In this document: positions 45,379 through 56,568 of the stretch, piece after piece
How positions within the stretch are numbered: position 1 is the first letter of the stretch
How the letters are laid out: each line of letters starts with the position of its first letter
Assembly: GCF_009932395.1 (NCBI RefSeq)
Contig: NZ_LSRS01000003.1
Coordinates: 297,154-361,153 of the forward strand
Origin: Sporotomaculum syntrophicum
Lineage (GTDB): Bacteria > Bacillota > Desulfotomaculia > Desulfotomaculales > Desulfallaceae
Reading direction: 5' to 3'
DNA: 64,000 nucleotides
Notes under the pieces: generated by a model
Databases searched by the model: none
Told to the model about the DNA's origin: nothing
The model's input: the letters and a program-made list of their open reading frames with translations, nothing else
Position numbers and translations under genes: made by a program

Positions 45379-45454
45379 GGTAAAATAATTTATCGACAAA
45401 CCGGTAGTTCATCCTTCATTCACCGAACGGTGCTTAGTGTTTGGATAACCACTA

Positions 45455-46198
45455 CTAATATTCTACAAATTCAAGGCATAAGCCTTGAGGTGACATGGTC
45501 GGTCCGGCTAATGCCCGCTGTTTAGAGCTTAGTATTGTTTTAATCGCTTCCGGGTATATTTTACCTGTACCCACCTGTAATAGTGTACCGGCCATTATGC
45601 GCACCATATTGTATAAGAACCCATCGCCATTGAAAACAAACTGCACCAAGGACCCTTTACGTATAACCTCTGCACGGTACAGTGTGCGCACCGTAGTTTT
45701 CACTGTTGCTCCGGCTGCCTGGAAACATTTAAAGTCGTGTTCCCCCATTAAATATGCACAGGCCGCTGACATGGCTGCGTCATCCAGTGGAACCGGTAAA
45801 AAACTGCTGTACAAACGGTGAAATGGCGAGGGAATGCGGTTATTCCATATCGAATAGCAGTAAGTTTTAGACCTGGCGGATTTACGGGCATGGAAATCTT
45901 CCCCGACCTCCTGGGCGTCCGTTACGACAATATCACGAGGTAACAAGCCATTGATGGCCAGTGGCATACGTTCCACCGGTATAGGCCAACCCGCTGCATC
46001 AAAGTTAACCACTTGACCCCGGGCATGGACCCCCGAGTCGGTACGTCCTGCTCCAATTACCTGAACCCGGCGCCCCGCCATCCGGCCAAGGCACTGCTCT
46101 AAAACTTCCTGTATCGTAACCAATCCGGTACCCCGCTGTTCTTGAAAACCGTAGTAGTTCGTACCGTCATAAGCCAGGGTTAACTTAATATTACGCAA
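45455..46198 (-). CDS. truA: tRNA pseudouridine synthase A
   Basis: Forms pseudouridine at tRNA positions 38-40. [14 protein letters not shown] opens the protein; the catalytic Asp is in [15 protein letters not shown]; the RNA-binding [18 protein letters not shown] block is near the end. 247 residues, normal. It follows ecfT by 57 bases, the usual Gram-positive order. Confidence 0.95.
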   Translation of the reverse strand: MRNIKLTLAYDGTNYYGFQEQRGTGLVTIQEVLEQCLGRMAGRRVQVIGAGRTDSGVHARGQVVNFDAAGWPIPVERMPLAINGLLPRDIVVTDAQEVGEDFHARKSARSKTYCYSIWNNRIPSPFHRLYSSFLPVPLDDAAMSAACAYLMGEHDFKCFQAAGATVKTTVRTLYRAEVIRKGSLVQFVFNGDGFLYNMVRIMAGTLLQVGTGKIYPEAIKTILSSKQRALAGPTMSPQGLCLEFVEY

Positions 46199-46255
46199 GG
46201 GCTCACCTCGCGGGAAAATATTGATCTATACAGTGCCTGCACAACAGGCAGTTCA

Positions 46256-47050
46256 TTATAACGCTTTGGCAGTGATCACCGCTGCCAAAATAGCTGTATT
46301 GAGGAACAGCGCTGCATAATCTGCCGGTCTAAACCGCATAACGTGTAAACGGGAGCGAGCAGCGCCAACCCGGTAACACCTTATTTCCATAGCCAGGGCC
46401 AGTTCGTCGGCCCGGCTAAAAATATTCGTCAGCAGCGGCACCATAAAGGGAGTTAGCCGGCTTACTCGTTCCTTGATGCTGCCGCTGTTAAAGTCGGTTC
46501 CCCTGGAACGCTGTGCCAATAGCAGCATTCTGGCTTCATCAAATAAAGTAGGCACAAAGCGCAGTGCCAGGTTAATCATCATGGCCAATTCCTGTACAGG
46601 TACCCGCATCCGGCGTAGCGGTGACAACAGCCATTCCAACGCCATGGTCAACTGCAGAGGTGTGGTAGTAAAGGTTAGCACAGATGCCGCTAATAACAAC
46701 ACACTAATTCGCCACAATAACCACCCGCTATACAGCAAACCTTCACGGGATATCTTAATAAATCCCAGGGTAAGCAGCGCGTTACCAGGCGTAAAAAAAA
46801 CTTGTAACACAAAACTAATGAGCAGCAGCACCCACAAAGGTTTTAAGCTTTGCCAGTACAAGCCCGGCTTGATGCCCGACAAGAGCACAACCAGCAGCGT
46901 CCATAGAGATACCAGCGTTAAACCGAGCGGATTAGATGTCATAAGCACAGCTGGAACTAGCAGTGCAATGCAGATTAATTTAGACCGTGGATCCAGGCGG
47001 TGCACCGGAGAGCCGGCCGGCAAATATTGACCCATCGAAATATTGTTCAT
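46256..47050 (-). CDS. ecfT: ECF transporter transmembrane protein EcfT
   Basis: The 264-residue integral membrane scaffold couples two ATPases to interchangeable vitamin-binding S components. Five to six hydrophobic segments are present; the two coupling-helix Ala-Arg-Gly-type motifs appear as AQRSRGTDFNSG and ALAMEIRCYRVG-type sequence. Its ATG overlaps the ecfA2 stop (ATGA). S components are encoded elsewhere. Confidence 0.93.
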   Translation of the reverse strand: MNNISMGQYLPAGSPVHRLDPRSKLICIALLVPAVLMTSNPLGLTLVSLWTLLVVLLSGIKPGLYWQSLKPLWVLLLISFVLQVFFTPGNALLTLGFIKISREGLLYSGWLLWRISVLLLAASVLTFTTTPLQLTMALEWLLSPLRRMRVPVQELAMMINLALRFVPTLFDEARMLLLAQRSRGTDFNSGSIKERVSRLTPFMVPLLTNIFSRADELALAMEIRCYRVGAARSRLHVMRFRPADYAALFLNTAILAAVITAKAL

Positions 47051-47925
47051 AATGACGCTCCCCCCGGCCGGGCTCCGTTGGTCTGTAACAGTTGTTGCAG
47101 TAATTGGGCGACATCTTCTATGGACTGCGGCAATGAGGGTAAAGGGATACCCTCCTGGCTCAACCGCTGCGCTAGTTCCACAGCAAAGGGAGCTTTTAGA
47201 CCTGCTCTATGCAGCAACTCAGTTTGACTCAGCACTTCCCTGGTGGGACCAATAGATAAGAGCACACCCTGGTGAAGCACCGCTACTCGCTCGGCAAAGA
47301 CAGCTGCGTCCTCCAGGTGGTGGGTAATTAATATCACCGTCATTCCATGCTGCGCTTGAATTTCCTTTATGTTGGCCAAAATTAACTGCCTGGTTGCAGG
47401 TTCAAGTCCGGCCCCCGGCTCGTCCATAATTAGTATCCGGGGACGCATCGCCAGCACTCCGCAAATAGCCACTCGCCGGAGCATCCCACCGCTAAGGGTT
47501 CTGGGGTCCGCGGACAGTATTTCTTCCGGCAAACCTACCAGGGCAACCGTATCTTTGACCTGCTTACTCACCGTTGTACTGTCCCAGCCCAAATTACGAG
47601 GACCAAAAGCAATATCTTCAAATACAGTGTTACTAAAGATTTGCCTTTCCGGGAATTGGAAAACCAAGCCGACTTGCCGCCACAATTGCTGACGATGTTG
47701 TTTATCGGAAATTGCACGGCCTAACACCTTTACACAACCGGCGGTGGGTAACAGCAGACCGTTAAAGTGCTGCACCAGGGTGGATTTACCACTACCGGCT
47801 GAACCGGCAAGAGCGATAAATTCACCATCATACACCGTCAGCTCGATATCCCGCAGAGCCACTATTTCCAGCGGTGTACCGGGATAATATACATGCGTTA
47901 GTTCCTCTACTTCAATACACGGCAT
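47047..47925 (-). CDS. ecfA2: ECF transporter ATPase EcfA2 (CbiO-like)
   Basis: ABC ATPase, 292 residues. Walker A GSAGSGKSTL, Q-loop FQFPERQIF, signature LSGGMLRRV and Walker B ILIMDEPGAGL with switch His in LITHHLED. Overlaps ecfA1 by 19 bases and ecfT by 4. The signature reads LSGGMLRR where LSGGQ is common, a known variation in EcfA2. Confidence 0.94.
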   Translation of the reverse strand: MPCIEVEELTHVYYPGTPLEIVALRDIELTVYDGEFIALAGSAGSGKSTLVQHFNGLLLPTAGCVKVLGRAISDKQHRQQLWRQVGLVFQFPERQIFSNTVFEDIAFGPRNLGWDSTTVSKQVKDTVALVGLPEEILSADPRTLSGGMLRRVAICGVLAMRPRILIMDEPGAGLEPATRQLILANIKEIQAQHGMTVILITHHLEDAAVFAERVAVLHQGVLLSIGPTREVLSQTELLHRAGLKAPFAVELAQRLSQEGIPLPSLPQSIEDVAQLLQQLLQTNGARPGGASL

Positions 47926-48749
47926 AAAAAATTTACCATATCCTCCATGGTGACAATTCCTACCGGCAGAGTAAAACCTTGTTCCACCAGCCGGTAAGCT
48001 AGTTCGCCGGCGCTGGTTGAGGTTAACCCAAGTTCATGCAACAGCTCAAACTGACTAAACAACGCTGCAGGCTCAGCATCAAATAACAAACAACCTTTGT
48101 CAAGCAGCCAAACCCGGTCGGCACAAGCAGCTTCATCCATATGGTGGGTGATTAGTACTACCGCTGTACCAGACTTGGAAAGACTGCGTAACACCTGCAG
48201 TACTTCCTGTCGGCCAAAAGGATCGAGCATCGAAGTAGGTTCGTCCAACACCACACATAACGGTTTCAAGGCCAGCACACCGGCTATAGCTAAACGCTGT
48301 TTTTCGCCCCCGGAAAGCATATGGGGCGGACGGCTGCGCATATCACTTAAACCAACTGCCGCTAACGCCTCTTCCACCCGGCGGAACACTTCGGCAGAGG
48401 GCAGGCCTAAATTTTCAGGGCCAAAGGCCACATCCTCCTCCACCACGGCAGCCACCAATTGATTATCAGGGTTTTGCATAACTAATCCAACGTTCCGGCG
48501 TATCTCTTGGCGCGATTCTGGCCTGGCAGTATCCAGACCATTTATCATTACCCGTCCGCCGGAAGTTAACAATAATCCGGCCATTACCCGGGCCAAAGTA
48601 GATTTACCGGAACCGTTAGGACCAATCACAGAAATAAACTCTGCTCTGCCGACACATGCGGAGATATCCTGCAGTGCGGCAAATTTACTGCCCGGGTAGG
48701 CATAAGATACACTTTCCAGTTCAATAAGTATATTGCTAGGACCGGGCAT
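47907..48749 (-). CDS. ecfA1: ECF transporter ATPase EcfA1 (CbiO-like)
   Basis: ABC ATPase, 280 residues from the ATG at 48749, which has GGGAG 9 bases upstream; an in-frame TTG at 48779 lacks a site. Walker A GPNGSGKSTLAR, Q-loop VMQNPDNQLV, signature LSGGEKQRLAIA, Walker B CVVLDEPTSML. Heterodimerises with EcfA2. Follows rplQ by 70 bases, as in many Firmicutes. Confidence 0.95.
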   Translation of the reverse strand: MPGPSNILIELESVSYAYPGSKFAALQDISACVGRAEFISVIGPNGSGKSTLARVMAGLLLTSGGRVMINGLDTARPESRQEIRRNVGLVMQNPDNQLVAAVVEEDVAFGPENLGLPSAEVFRRVEEALAAVGLSDMRSRPPHMLSGGEKQRLAIAGVLALKPLCVVLDEPTSMLDPFGRQEVLQVLRSLSKSGTAVVLITHHMDEAACADRVWLLDKGCLLFDAEPAALFSQFELLHELGLTSTSAGELAYRLVEQGFTLPVGIVTMEDMVNFLCRVLK

Positions 48750-48819
48750 AACTAATAACTCCCTGCCTATAAATGCCAAGAGGAAACCGCAATTAGCGAT
48801 TTCCCGGTCAGCAAATCGA

Positions 48820-49161
48820 TTATACCATTTCTAACAGTGCCATCTGGGCAGCATCACCGCGCCGGTAACCTAGCTTAACTATGCGGGTATAACCACCCTG
48901 GCGTTCAGCGTATTTGGGTCCATAGGTGTCAAACAGTTTACGAACTACTCTTTCCTCGTAAATATATTCCAGTGCCTGGCGGCGAGCAGAAAGATCTCCA
49001 CGCTTGGCCAGAGTTACCATTTTTTCAGCAATTCTTTTTACCTCTTTGGCTCGGGTCTCAGTGGTGGTAATACGTTCATCGCGAAACAGAGCAGTCACCA
49101 GGTTACGCAACATTGCCTTTCGATGGCCGGTGTTGCGACCCAATTTAGCGTAGGCCACCAT
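48820..49161 (-). CDS. rplQ: Ribosomal protein L17 (bL17)
   Basis: 113 residues, full length; [20 protein letters not shown] at the start and [20 protein letters not shown] near the end are diagnostic. It follows rpoA by 9 bases. Confidence 0.97.
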   Translation of the reverse strand: MVAYAKLGRNTGHRKAMLRNLVTALFRDERITTTETRAKEVKRIAEKMVTLAKRGDLSARRQALEYIYEERVVRKLFDTYGPKYAERQGGYTRIVKLGYRRGDAAQMALLEMV

Positions 49162-49170
49162 TATCCCTCC

Positions 49171-50118
49171 TTAATCATCTTCGCGGCGCAGTTTCAAATC
49201 CAACTCGGAAAGTTTGTTCATGACCTCTTCCAAGGATTTTTTGCCCAGGTTACGTACCTTCATCATATCCTCCTCGTTGCGCTGAACCAACTCTTCTACA
49301 GTGTTGATACCGGCCCGTTTCAGACAATTGTATGAACGTACGCTTAAATCAAGCTCTTCAATCGGCATTTCCAGTATCTTATCCTTCTGTTCTTCTTCCT
49401 TCTCAACCATTATTTCAACTTCTGCGGCAGACTCGGTTAAACCAATAAACAAACGCAGATGTTCACTTAATATCTTTGCACTAAGGCTTACTGCTTCATC
49501 CGGTTTTATACTGCCGTCAGTCCAAACTTCCAAGGTAAGCTTATCATAGTCTGTGCGCTGACCTACCCTAGTATTATCCACATTGAAATTAACCTTGCGC
49601 ACGGGAGTGAAGATAGAATCAACTGGAATTACCCCGATAATATGATCACCTTTTTTATTGCGCTCAGCTGATACATAGCCACGGCCTTTGGAAACAGTCA
49701 TTTCCATAAACAACCGTCCATCCTCAGCCAGAGTAGCAATATGCATATCTGGGTTCAAAATTTCCACGTCCGGGTCTACTAAAATGTCCCCGGCTTTTAC
49801 TGCACCTTCTTGTTGAGTCTCAATACGGATAATCCTTTCCTCGTCTGTATGCATTTTAAGACAAAGAGACTTGAGGTTAAGGATTATATCGGTTACATCT
49901 TCTTTAACACCCGGTATCGTGGAGAATTCGTGCAGCACCCCTTCAATTTTAACCGAGGTTATCGCTGCGCCTGGTAGCGAGGATAGTAATATACGTCGTA
50001 GCGAATTGCCCAGAGTAATCCCGTAACCCCTCTCCAGCGGTTCCACCACAAATCTACCATAGTGTTGGTCATCATTAATTTCTGCGCATTCGATTCTAGG
50101 CTTCTCAATTTCCAACAT
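49171..50118 (-). CDS. rpoA: RNA polymerase alpha subunit
   Basis: The 315-residue subunit has an N-terminal assembly domain ([34 protein letters not shown]), a linker with EKEEEQKD, and a C-terminal domain for promoter UP elements and activators ([33 protein letters not shown]). Position between rpsD and rplQ is standard. Confidence 0.98.
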   Translation of the reverse strand: MLEIEKPRIECAEINDDQHYGRFVVEPLERGYGITLGNSLRRILLSSLPGAAITSVKIEGVLHEFSTIPGVKEDVTDIILNLKSLCLKMHTDEERIIRIETQQEGAVKAGDILVDPDVEILNPDMHIATLAEDGRLFMEMTVSKGRGYVSAERNKKGDHIIGVIPVDSIFTPVRKVNFNVDNTRVGQRTDYDKLTLEVWTDGSIKPDEAVSLSAKILSEHLRLFIGLTESAAEVEIMVEKEEEQKDKILEMPIEELDLSVRSYNCLKRAGINTVEELVQRNEEDMMKVRNLGKKSLEEVMNKLSELDLKLRREDD

Positions 50119-50176
50119 AACTTAGATTTAAACCCCTCCTTAGGACGGATTAGGATTTCCCCTGCTCAAACCCGTA

Positions 50177-50803
50177 CTACTTAGAGTAAAGCTCTACTAT
50201 AAGGGTTTCTTGAACGGGGGCATCTATCTGTTCCCGAGAGGGAAGAGCTACCACCCGGCCTTTTATTTGCTCGGCGTCGTATTCCAGCCAGGCCGGGGCT
50301 GTGTTATCGGCTGCACGTTCAATTAATTCCTTAACCCGCGGCGATTCCTTGCTTCTTTCACGGACAGTAATTTCATCCCCAACCCTAACCAGGAATGAAG
50401 GAATATTGGTCTTCCGGCCGTTAACAATGAAATGACCATGGCGCACTAATTGGCGGGCTTCGTTACGTGAAGCGCCCAAACCCAGGCGGTAAACCACATT
50501 GTCTAAACGACGCTCCAATAAGCGTAATAGATTTTCACCAGTCACGCCTGGCTGCCTGGCTGCTGTGAAATAATAGTTTCTAAATTGCTTTTCCAAAACC
50601 CCGTAAAAACGACGGGCTTTTTGCTTTTCCCTCAACTGCAGGCCATACTCGGAAACCTTTTTCCGACCCTGACCATGCTGACCGGGAGCATAACTACGGC
50701 GGTCAATACCACACTTACCGGTATAGCAACGGTCACCTTTTAAATACAGCTTTTGACCTTCGCGACGGCACAGCTTGCACTGCGGACCCGTATATCTTGC
50801 CAT
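50177..50803 (-). CDS. rpsD: Ribosomal protein S4 (uS4), zinc form
   Basis: 208 residues from the ATG at 50803 ([16 protein letters not shown]), preceded by GAGGAGG at about 15 bases; the frame extends further upstream but into the rpsK end. Four cysteines (CKLCRREG...DRCYTGKC) form the zinc site of the C+ type, and an S4 RNA-binding domain follows ([20 protein letters not shown]). S4 represses its own operon in several bacteria. Confidence 0.96.
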   Translation of the reverse strand: MARYTGPQCKLCRREGQKLYLKGDRCYTGKCGIDRRSYAPGQHGQGRKKVSEYGLQLREKQKARRFYGVLEKQFRNYYFTAARQPGVTGENLLRLLERRLDNVVYRLGLGASRNEARQLVRHGHFIVNGRKTNIPSFLVRVGDEITVRERSKESPRVKELIERAADNTAPAWLEYDAEQIKGRVVALPSREQIDAPVQETLIVELYSK

Positions 50804-50825
50804 AAGTTGCTTACTACACCTCCTC

Positions 50826-51215
50826 TTATACTCTCCGGCGCTTGGGCGGCCGGCATCCATTGTGGGGAACAGGTGTAACGTCCTTTATTACACTAACCTC
50901 CAGCCCTACAGCCTGCAAGGAACGAATAGCAGCCTCACGCCCTGCGCCTGGTCCTTTCACTGATACTTCCAGTTCCTTCATACCGTGTTCCATGGCTTCT
51001 TTAGCAGCCTTTTCAGCTGCCATTTGAGCAGCAAAGGGGGTGCTTTTCCGTGATCCTTTAAAACCAACCCCGCCGGCGCTGGCCCAAGAAATAGCATTAC
51101 CTTTTGTATCGGTAATGGTTACTACCGTATTGTTAAATGTCGACTTGATATGTGCCACGCCACGGTCGATATTCTTACGTTCCCGTCTTTTGGTTCTAGT
51201 TGCTCTACGAGCCAT
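50826..51215 (-). CDS. rpsK: Ribosomal protein S11 (uS11)
   Basis: 129 residues; [18 protein letters not shown] and the C-terminal [18 protein letters not shown] are diagnostic of S11. Lies 13 bases after rpsM. Confidence 0.97.
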   Translation of the reverse strand: MARRATRTKRRERKNIDRGVAHIKSTFNNTVVTITDTKGNAISWASAGGVGFKGSRKSTPFAAQMAAEKAAKEAMEHGMKELEVSVKGPGAGREAAIRSLQAVGLEVSVIKDVTPVPHNGCRPPKRRRV

Positions 51216-51228
51216 TTATATCCCCCCC

Positions 51229-51600
51229 TTACTTTTTCCTACGTACGCCAACCGTGCGTTTCGGACCTTTGCGCGTCCTGGCGTTGTTTTTAGTATTTTG
51301 ACCGCGTACCGGCAGCCCGCGGCGATGACGCAGTCCACGATAGCAGCCGATTTCTATCAATCTCTTGATATTCAAAGCTATTTCTCTGCGCAGGTCGCCC
51401 TCTACACGATAGTTCTTTTCAATGACATCTCTTAATCTGTTTACTTCATCCTCAGTTAAGTCCCTGACCCGTGTATCAGGGCTAACTCCAGTTTGTTCTA
51501 ATATTTTCTGCGAGGTGGGCTTACCAATGCCGTAAATATAGGTAAGGCCAATTTCCACTCTTTTATCCCGCGGTAAATCTACTCCCGCGATACGTGCCAT
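51229..51600 (-). CDS. rpsM: Ribosomal protein S13 (uS13)
   Basis: 123 residues; [20 protein letters not shown] at the start and [20 protein letters not shown] with a basic tail near the end. Full length, follows rpmJ. Confidence 0.97.
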   Translation of the reverse strand: MARIAGVDLPRDKRVEIGLTYIYGIGKPTSQKILEQTGVSPDTRVRDLTEDEVNRLRDVIEKNYRVEGDLRREIALNIKRLIEIGCYRGLRHRRGLPVRGQNTKNNARTRKGPKRTVGVRRKK

Positions 51601-51620
51601 TCCTTATAAACACCTCCAGC

Positions 51621-51734
51621 TTACCCTTGCCTTTGTTTATGCTTGGGGTTTTCACATATCACCATGATCTTACCTTTTCGACGTATAATCTTGCATTTTT
51701 CACATATTGTTTTCACAGAAGGCCTGACTTTCAT
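51621..51734 (-). CDS. rpmJ: Ribosomal protein L36 (bL36), zinc form
   Basis: A 37-codon gene: ATG at 51734 with GAGGAGG upstream, TAA at 51621-51623. It reads [20 protein letters not shown] and then [17 protein letters not shown], with the CxxC...C...H zinc ligands of the C+ form. Position between infA and rpsM is standard. Confidence 0.96.
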   Translation of the reverse strand: MKVRPSVKTICEKCKIIRRKGKIMVICENPKHKQRQG

Positions 51735-51773
51735 TGTTCAACCTCCTCGGGCCCTTACTTTTAGTACGGAACG

Positions 51774-51992
51774 CTATTTGTAACGATAGACAATGCGCCC
51801 TCGGGTTAAATCGTATGGGGACAATTCCACCATGACACGGTCCCCGGCTAAAATCCGGATAAAATTCATCCTAATCTTCCCACTCACGTGGGCCAAAACC
51901 TTATGGCCGTTTTTCAGTTCCACCCGGAACATAGCATTCGGCAATGGCTCGATTACAGTACCTTCAACTTCTATAACATCCTTACCTGACAT
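51774..51992 (-). CDS. infA: Translation initiation factor IF-1
   Basis: 72 residues, the standard IF-1 length, from the ATG at 51992 ([20 protein letters not shown]). An OB-fold protein that fills the ribosomal A site during initiation. A TTG at 52007 abuts the AAAGGAGG and is rejected. Lies between the KOW protein gene and rpmJ. Confidence 0.96.
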   Translation of the reverse strand: MSGKDVIEVEGTVIEPLPNAMFRVELKNGHKVLAHVSGKIRMNFIRILAGDRVMVELSPYDLTRGRIVYRYK

Positions 51993-52013
51993 TAGATAAC
52001 AAACCAACCTCCT

Positions 52014-52307
52014 TTAAAATGGCAGCTCTTCCGTTTTATCTAGCAAGCCCTCAAGCGCTCTGCGTATTTCGACATTACTAATACGCTCACCCAACTTCAA
52101 CTTACCAGCAATCTCCTTGGCGATTTTCCCGTGCAAAATAAGATGTTTAATGTTCTTTTTCTTCGGATTCTCTAATCGCCTAACCGTTCCGTCAACAGCA
52201 AGTACGTAACAATCATCAATAACCTGAAGCACCAGATAGTACTTACCGCTATCTCGCCCGGCCTTGGGTTCCACTAGCTGTCCCGGGGTTATCCCAAGCT
52301 GCACCAT
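52014..52307 (-). CDS. KOW-domain RNA-binding protein (L14e-like)
   Basis: The 97-residue protein opens with LGITPGQLVEPKAGRDSGKYYLVLQV, a KOW motif as in ribosomal L14e-type proteins, followed by a basic tail (PKKKNIKHLI). Such genes sit between map and infA in many Clostridia. A ribosome-associated role is likely but not proven. An AGGATGAATAATG region marks the start. Confidence 0.85.
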   Translation of the reverse strand: MVQLGITPGQLVEPKAGRDSGKYYLVLQVIDDCYVLAVDGTVRRLENPKKKNIKHLILHGKIAKEIAGKLKLGERISNVEIRRALEGLLDKTEELPF

Positions 52308-52395
52308 TATTCATCCTCCAGACAAGCCAGGGTACAAAATCAAGTCCCTGCCCATATTACTTCCACACCATATTATGTAATTATAGTGCACAATT

Positions 52396-53142
52396 CTAGG
52401 GCAATGTCAGAATCTCCGGCTCACTATCGGTAATTACAATGGTATGCTCAAAATGAGCCGATGGTTGACCATCCTGTGTTACCACCGTCCATTTATCCAG
52501 AAGAGTTTGTACATGGTAACTTCCCATGTTTACCATCGGTTCTATTGCTAATGTCATGCCAGGCTTAAGCCGTGGTCCTCGACCTGGCCTACCAAAGTTC
52601 GGTACCTGGGGTTCTTCATGCATTTTAGTGCCAATGCCATGTCCAACGTAATCTCTAACCACCGAATAGCCATTTTTTTCAACATAATCCTGCACAGCAT
52701 AAGATATATCAGATAGTCTGTTTCCGTTCCTTGCCGCATTTATGCCTTCTGCTAGCGCTGCACGAGTTACATCCAATAACCTTTGCAGCTCTTCAGAAAT
52801 TTCACCGACCGCAAAGGTACGGGCAGAATCTCCAAAATATCCATTTATTTCCGCACCAACATCAATACTAATAATATCTCCATTTTCCAATTTTCTTAAA
52901 CTAGGAAAGCCGTGTACCACCTGTTCATTCACCGATGCACAAATGGTGTATGGAAAACCGTAAAGCCCTTTAAAAGCCGGATTAGCTCCCTGGGAAATAA
53001 TGTATTTCTCAGCCAACTGGTCCAGTTCTGCGGTAGTTACTCCAGGCGTGATGTTCTTGGCTAACTCGTCAAGAGCTCCAGCCACCACTTTACCGGCTTC
53101 CCGCATGAAAGACAATTCCCGCTCAGATTTACAGATAATCAT
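52396..53142 (-). CDS. map: Methionine aminopeptidase, type I
   Basis: Removes N-terminal Met. The metal ligands are in [18 protein letters not shown] (two Asp), [20 protein letters not shown] (His), AIEPMVN (Glu) and HFEHTIVIT (Glu). 248 residues, normal. It starts only 13 bases after the secY stop: the adk gene that usually separates them is missing. Confidence 0.96.
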   Translation of the reverse strand: MIICKSERELSFMREAGKVVAGALDELAKNITPGVTTAELDQLAEKYIISQGANPAFKGLYGFPYTICASVNEQVVHGFPSLRKLENGDIISIDVGAEINGYFGDSARTFAVGEISEELQRLLDVTRAALAEGINAARNGNRLSDISYAVQDYVEKNGYSVVRDYVGHGIGTKMHEEPQVPNFGRPGRGPRLKPGMTLAIEPMVNMGSYHVQTLLDKWTVVTQDGQPSAHFEHTIVITDSEPEILTLP

Positions 53143-53155
53143 ACAAACACCCCGG

Positions 53156-54433
53156 TTACTTGATAAACCCCTGATAGCTTCTCATTAATAGTTGCGATTC
53201 AATTTGTTTCATTGTATCCAAAGCTACACCAACCACAATTAATAAAGCTGTACCGCCAAAATATATATTCGGTATTCGTGTAGCCAACAACACGAAGTTT
53301 GGTAAAATTGCAATTAACGCCAAAAACACGGCACCAGCCAGTGTTATGCGGTTCATAACTCTAGCAATGTATTCTGATGTGGGGCGACCAGGCCTGATAC
53401 CAGGTATGAAACCACCGTACTTTTTGATATTATCTGCCATGTCAACCGGGTTCATAATTACTGCAGTGTAAAAATAAGTAAAGCCAATAATCAATAAAGC
53501 GTAAATCAATGTATGAGCTGCCGAATTCCAACCAAAGTATTTTACATAAAATTCAGCTATGGCAGAGCCCTGAAACCAGCGTGCAATTTGTTCAGGAAAC
53601 ATCATTAATGAAGAAGCAAAAATTACAGGAATCACACCGGCTTGATTCACCTTCAGAGGTAGGTGAGTTGTCTGCCCGCCGTAAACCCGGCGACCCACCA
53701 CACGCTTGGCATATTGTACGGGAATACGCCTTTGGCCTTCTTGGACGGCCACTACTCCAGCAATAACCAGCCCACCGATAACAAGTAGGATGAGCAAGCT
53801 CATTACGTTAATTGTGCCGGCCTCAAACTGCAGGTACAGGTTTTGAATACCTGAAGGCAGGCGACTAACTATACCGGCAAAGATCAACAATGAAATACCA
53901 TTGCCAACACCACGCTCAGTAATCTGCTCGCCGAGCCACATCAGTAATGTCGTACCGGCCGTTAAAGTAAATATTATGACAACATAACTGAAGAAACCAG
54001 GACTATGCAGAACTCCATATTTACCCATCATCACGCTCATGCCTACAGCCTGAAGAAAAGCGAGTACCACGGTAAAATAACGTGTATACTGTGAAATCTT
54101 TTTGCGCCCCTCTTCACCTTCCTTGGCCAGGCGCTCCAAATGTGGTATAACCACTGTGAGGAGCTGCATTATAATTGAAGCATTGATATAAGGGATAATA
54201 CTCATTGCAAACACTGAAAAACTTTTAAAAGCACCGCCTGATATTACATCAAAAAAACCTAATATGACACCGGCAGTATCAATAAGCTCGCGAAACGCAT
54301 CGACGTCCACTCCGGGAACTGGAATATGAGCCCCAACGCGAAAAATAAAAATCATCGATAACGTAAACAGTAACTTGGTACGCAGCTCACTGACTTTAAA
54401 TGCACCTTTCAAGCCATCCATCAGTGTTGCCAC
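53156..54433 (-). CDS. secY: Protein translocase subunit SecY
   Basis: The 425-residue protein-conducting channel has ten membrane segments; conserved blocks include [34 protein letters not shown] (quoted to position limits) and the [12 protein letters not shown] loop. Start is ATG two bases after the rplO stop. Confidence 0.97.
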   Translation of the reverse strand: MATLMDGLKGAFKVSELRTKLLFTLSMIFIFRVGAHIPVPGVDVDAFRELIDTAGVILGFFDVISGGAFKSFSVFAMSIIPYINASIIMQLLTVVIPHLERLAKEGEEGRKKISQYTRYFTVVLAFLQAVGMSVMMGKYGVLHSPGFFSYVVIIFTLTAGTTLLMWLGEQITERGVGNGISLLIFAGIVSRLPSGIQNLYLQFEAGTINVMSLLILLVIGGLVIAGVVAVQEGQRRIPVQYAKRVVGRRVYGGQTTHLPLKVNQAGVIPVIFASSLMMFPEQIARWFQGSAIAEFYVKYFGWNSAAHTLIYALLIIGFTYFYTAVIMNPVDMADNIKKYGGFIPGIRPGRPTSEYIARVMNRITLAGAVFLALIAILPNFVLLATRIPNIYFGGTALLIVVGVALDTMKQIESQLLMRSYQGFIK

Positions 54434-54434
54434 A

Positions 54435-54878
54435 TTAAATCACCTCAGCCTTACCACCGGCAGCTTCAATTTTTTCTAGCGCCGACTTGCTAAATGCATG
54501 GGCTTTAATGGTTAGTGGTTTTTCCAGGTTTCCCTCGCCTAGGATTTTAACCCCATCCCGTATCTTTCTGATCACTCTGGCTTCGAGTAAAATTTCAGGG
54601 GTCACCTCGGTACCGTTTTCAAAGCGGTTTAATTTATCCAAGTTTACCGTAATAATCTCCTTTTTGAAAGGTGCATTAGTGAATCCCCGCTTGGGCATAC
54701 GCCGTTGCAAGGGCATCTGACCGCCCTCAAAACCGGGTCTCACTCCGCCACCGCTACGGGCTTTTTGGCCTTTGTGCCCGCGACCGGCTGTTTTACCCGA
54801 TCCGGATCCGATACCCTGACCTTTACGGGTAGGCTTACGCCGTGCTCCAGGGGTTGGTTTCAATTCATGCAGGTTCAT
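54435..54878 (-). CDS. rplO: Ribosomal protein L15 (uL15)
   Basis: 147 residues; [20 protein letters not shown], the glycine-rich [20 protein letters not shown] and a C-terminal globular part. Standard position between rpmD and secY. Confidence 0.97.
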   Translation of the reverse strand: MNLHELKPTPGARRKPTRKGQGIGSGSGKTAGRGHKGQKARSGGGVRPGFEGGQMPLQRRMPKRGFTNAPFKKEIITVNLDKLNRFENGTEVTPEILLEARVIRKIRDGVKILGEGNLEKPLTIKAHAFSKSALEKIEAAGGKAEVI

Positions 54879-54890
54879 TGTGCACCTCCT

Positions 54891-55070
54891 TTATACTTCC
54901 TCCACTTTAAGCAAATGGGAAACTTTATTAATGGCGCCCCTTATCTGGGGTGTATCTTCCTGGATAACAAAGCGATTTGTTTTCTTAAGGCCCAGGGCGC
55001 GCACAGTTCTTCTTTGGGTCTCCGGTTTACCAATAACACTTTTGACCAGGGTAATCTTCAGCTTGGCCAC
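54891..55070 (-). CDS. rpmD: Ribosomal protein L30 (uL30)
   Basis: A 59-residue gene from a GTG at 55070 (AGGGGGGTATTTT upstream) to TAA at 54891-54893. It reads [20 protein letters not shown] and continues with [15 protein letters not shown], diagnostic for L30. It lies 11 bases after rpsE. Confidence 0.95.
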   Translation of the reverse strand: MAKLKITLVKSVIGKPETQRRTVRALGLKKTNRFVIQEDTPQIRGAINKVSHLLKVEEV

Positions 55071-55081
55071 AAAATACCCCC

Positions 55082-55582
55082 CTAACCCAACAGTTCTTCC
55101 ACAGATTTATTGCGCATACGGGCAACTTGCTCCGGCGTTTTCAACATTTTAATAGCTTCAAAAGTGGCGCGCACCACATTATTGGCATTGTTAGAACCCA
55201 GAGACTTTGTCAAAACATCCTTCACACCGGCCAGCTCCATTATAGCCCTGACAGGACCGCCCGCAATAACGCCGGTTCCTGGTGCAGCGGGTTTTAATAA
55301 CACTCTTCCCGCACCAAATCGGCCAATGACTTCATGCGGAATTGTAGCCTCCGCAAAAGGTACATTAACCAGTTTCTTCTTGGCATCCTCAACAGCCTTG
55401 CGAATAGCTTCAGGCACTTCACTGGCTTTGCCCAACCCGGCGCCTACTGCGCCGTTACCGTCTCCGACAACTACCAGGGCCGAAAAGCTGAACCGCCTGC
55501 CGCCCTTGACCACTTTAGCCACTCGATTTATAAATACTACTTTTTCGGAAAACTCGGACTTGGGTGGTTCAAATCTTGACAC
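55082..55582 (-). CDS. rpsE: Ribosomal protein S5 (uS5)
   Basis: 166 residues; the RNA-binding [20 protein letters not shown] and [20 protein letters not shown] blocks, and [20 protein letters not shown] further on. Standard spc-operon position. Confidence 0.97.
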   Translation of the reverse strand: MSRFEPPKSEFSEKVVFINRVAKVVKGGRRFSFSALVVVGDGNGAVGAGLGKASEVPEAIRKAVEDAKKKLVNVPFAEATIPHEVIGRFGAGRVLLKPAAPGTGVIAGGPVRAIMELAGVKDVLTKSLGSNNANNVVRATFEAIKMLKTPEQVARMRNKSVEELLG

Positions 55583-55611
55583 CGTTTCCCCTCCTTTTTA
55601 ACCGATTCTTC

Positions 55612-55977
55612 TTAAAACTCAAGACCGCCCTCTCTGGCACCATCGGCCAGAGCCTTAACACGTCCATGGTAAACATAACCGGCCCGGTCAAACACTACCT
55701 GTTTGATCCCCTTTTCCAGGGCTTTGGAGGCAATGAGTTTGCCCACTGCCGCAGCAGATTGCCGGTCACCTCCAGACATCGTACCTTTAATTTCGGGCGA
55801 AAGGGATGAGGCGGTCACCAGTGTTTCGCCACGCTCATCATTGATAATCTGTGCGTATATGTTATTGAGGCTGCGGTACACATTCAGCCTCGGACGCTGT
55901 TCGGTACCATTGACCCTGTTACGTACGCGCAGTTGACGTTTCTTGCGCAGCGTATTACGGTCGGGTTTTTTAAACAT
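55612..55977 (-). CDS. rplR: Ribosomal protein L18 (uL18)
   Basis: 121 residues; a basic N-terminus ([18 protein letters not shown]), [20 protein letters not shown] and the C-terminal [20 protein letters not shown]. Binds 5S rRNA. Confidence 0.97.
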   Translation of the reverse strand: MFKKPDRNTLRKKRQLRVRNRVNGTEQRPRLNVYRSLNNIYAQIINDERGETLVTASSLSPEIKGTMSGGDRQSAAAVGKLIASKALEKGIKQVVFDRAGYVYHGRVKALADGAREGGLEF

Positions 55978-55998
55978 GCCACTTCACTCCTTCCCCCG

Positions 55999-56544
55999 TT
56001 AACGTTTAGCCCCGGCTTTGCCCACTTTACGGCGGATATGTTCGCCCTCATACTTGATACCTTTTCCCTTATAAGGCTCGGGCTCCCTTACCGACCGAAT
56101 GTTGGCCGCTATAGCACCTACCATTTCTTTATCAATGCCCTTAACCGATATCTTGGTAGGAGCCGGCACTTCAATTTCTATCCCCGCGGGTGGAATAATT
56201 TCCACCGGATGTGAGTATCCCACAGTTAATACCAGCTTATTACCCTGCATGGCAGCACGGTACCCTACACCCACCAACTCTAAATTCTTTTGGAATCCGT
56301 TAGCAACGCCCTGTACCATATTATTTAACAGGGTACGGGTAAGACCGTGTAGAGCCTTGTGCATCTTGTTATCTGATGGTCTCTCCACTACCATAGTACG
56401 GTCATCTACAAACTTAATTAGCATGTCCTGATGGAATACTTTTTCCAGCTTCCCTTTAGGACCCTCAACCCGCACGGTGTTACCATCCAATGTAGCCGTG
56501 ACCTTATCGGGAAGCGGTACCGGTTTTTTGCCGATTCTGCTCAT
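55999..56544 (-). CDS. rplF: Ribosomal protein L6 (uL6)
   Basis: 181 residues; [20 protein letters not shown] at the start and the C-terminal signature [20 protein letters not shown]. Two homologous subdomains as usual. Confidence 0.97.
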   Translation of the reverse strand: MSRIGKKPVPLPDKVTATLDGNTVRVEGPKGKLEKVFHQDMLIKFVDDRTMVVERPSDNKMHKALHGLTRTLLNNMVQGVANGFQKNLELVGVGYRAAMQGNKLVLTVGYSHPVEIIPPAGIEIEVPAPTKISVKGIDKEMVGAIAANIRSVREPEPYKGKGIKYEGEHIRRKVGKAGAKR

Positions 56545-56568
56545 GCCTTACACCTCCTATGCCCTGCT

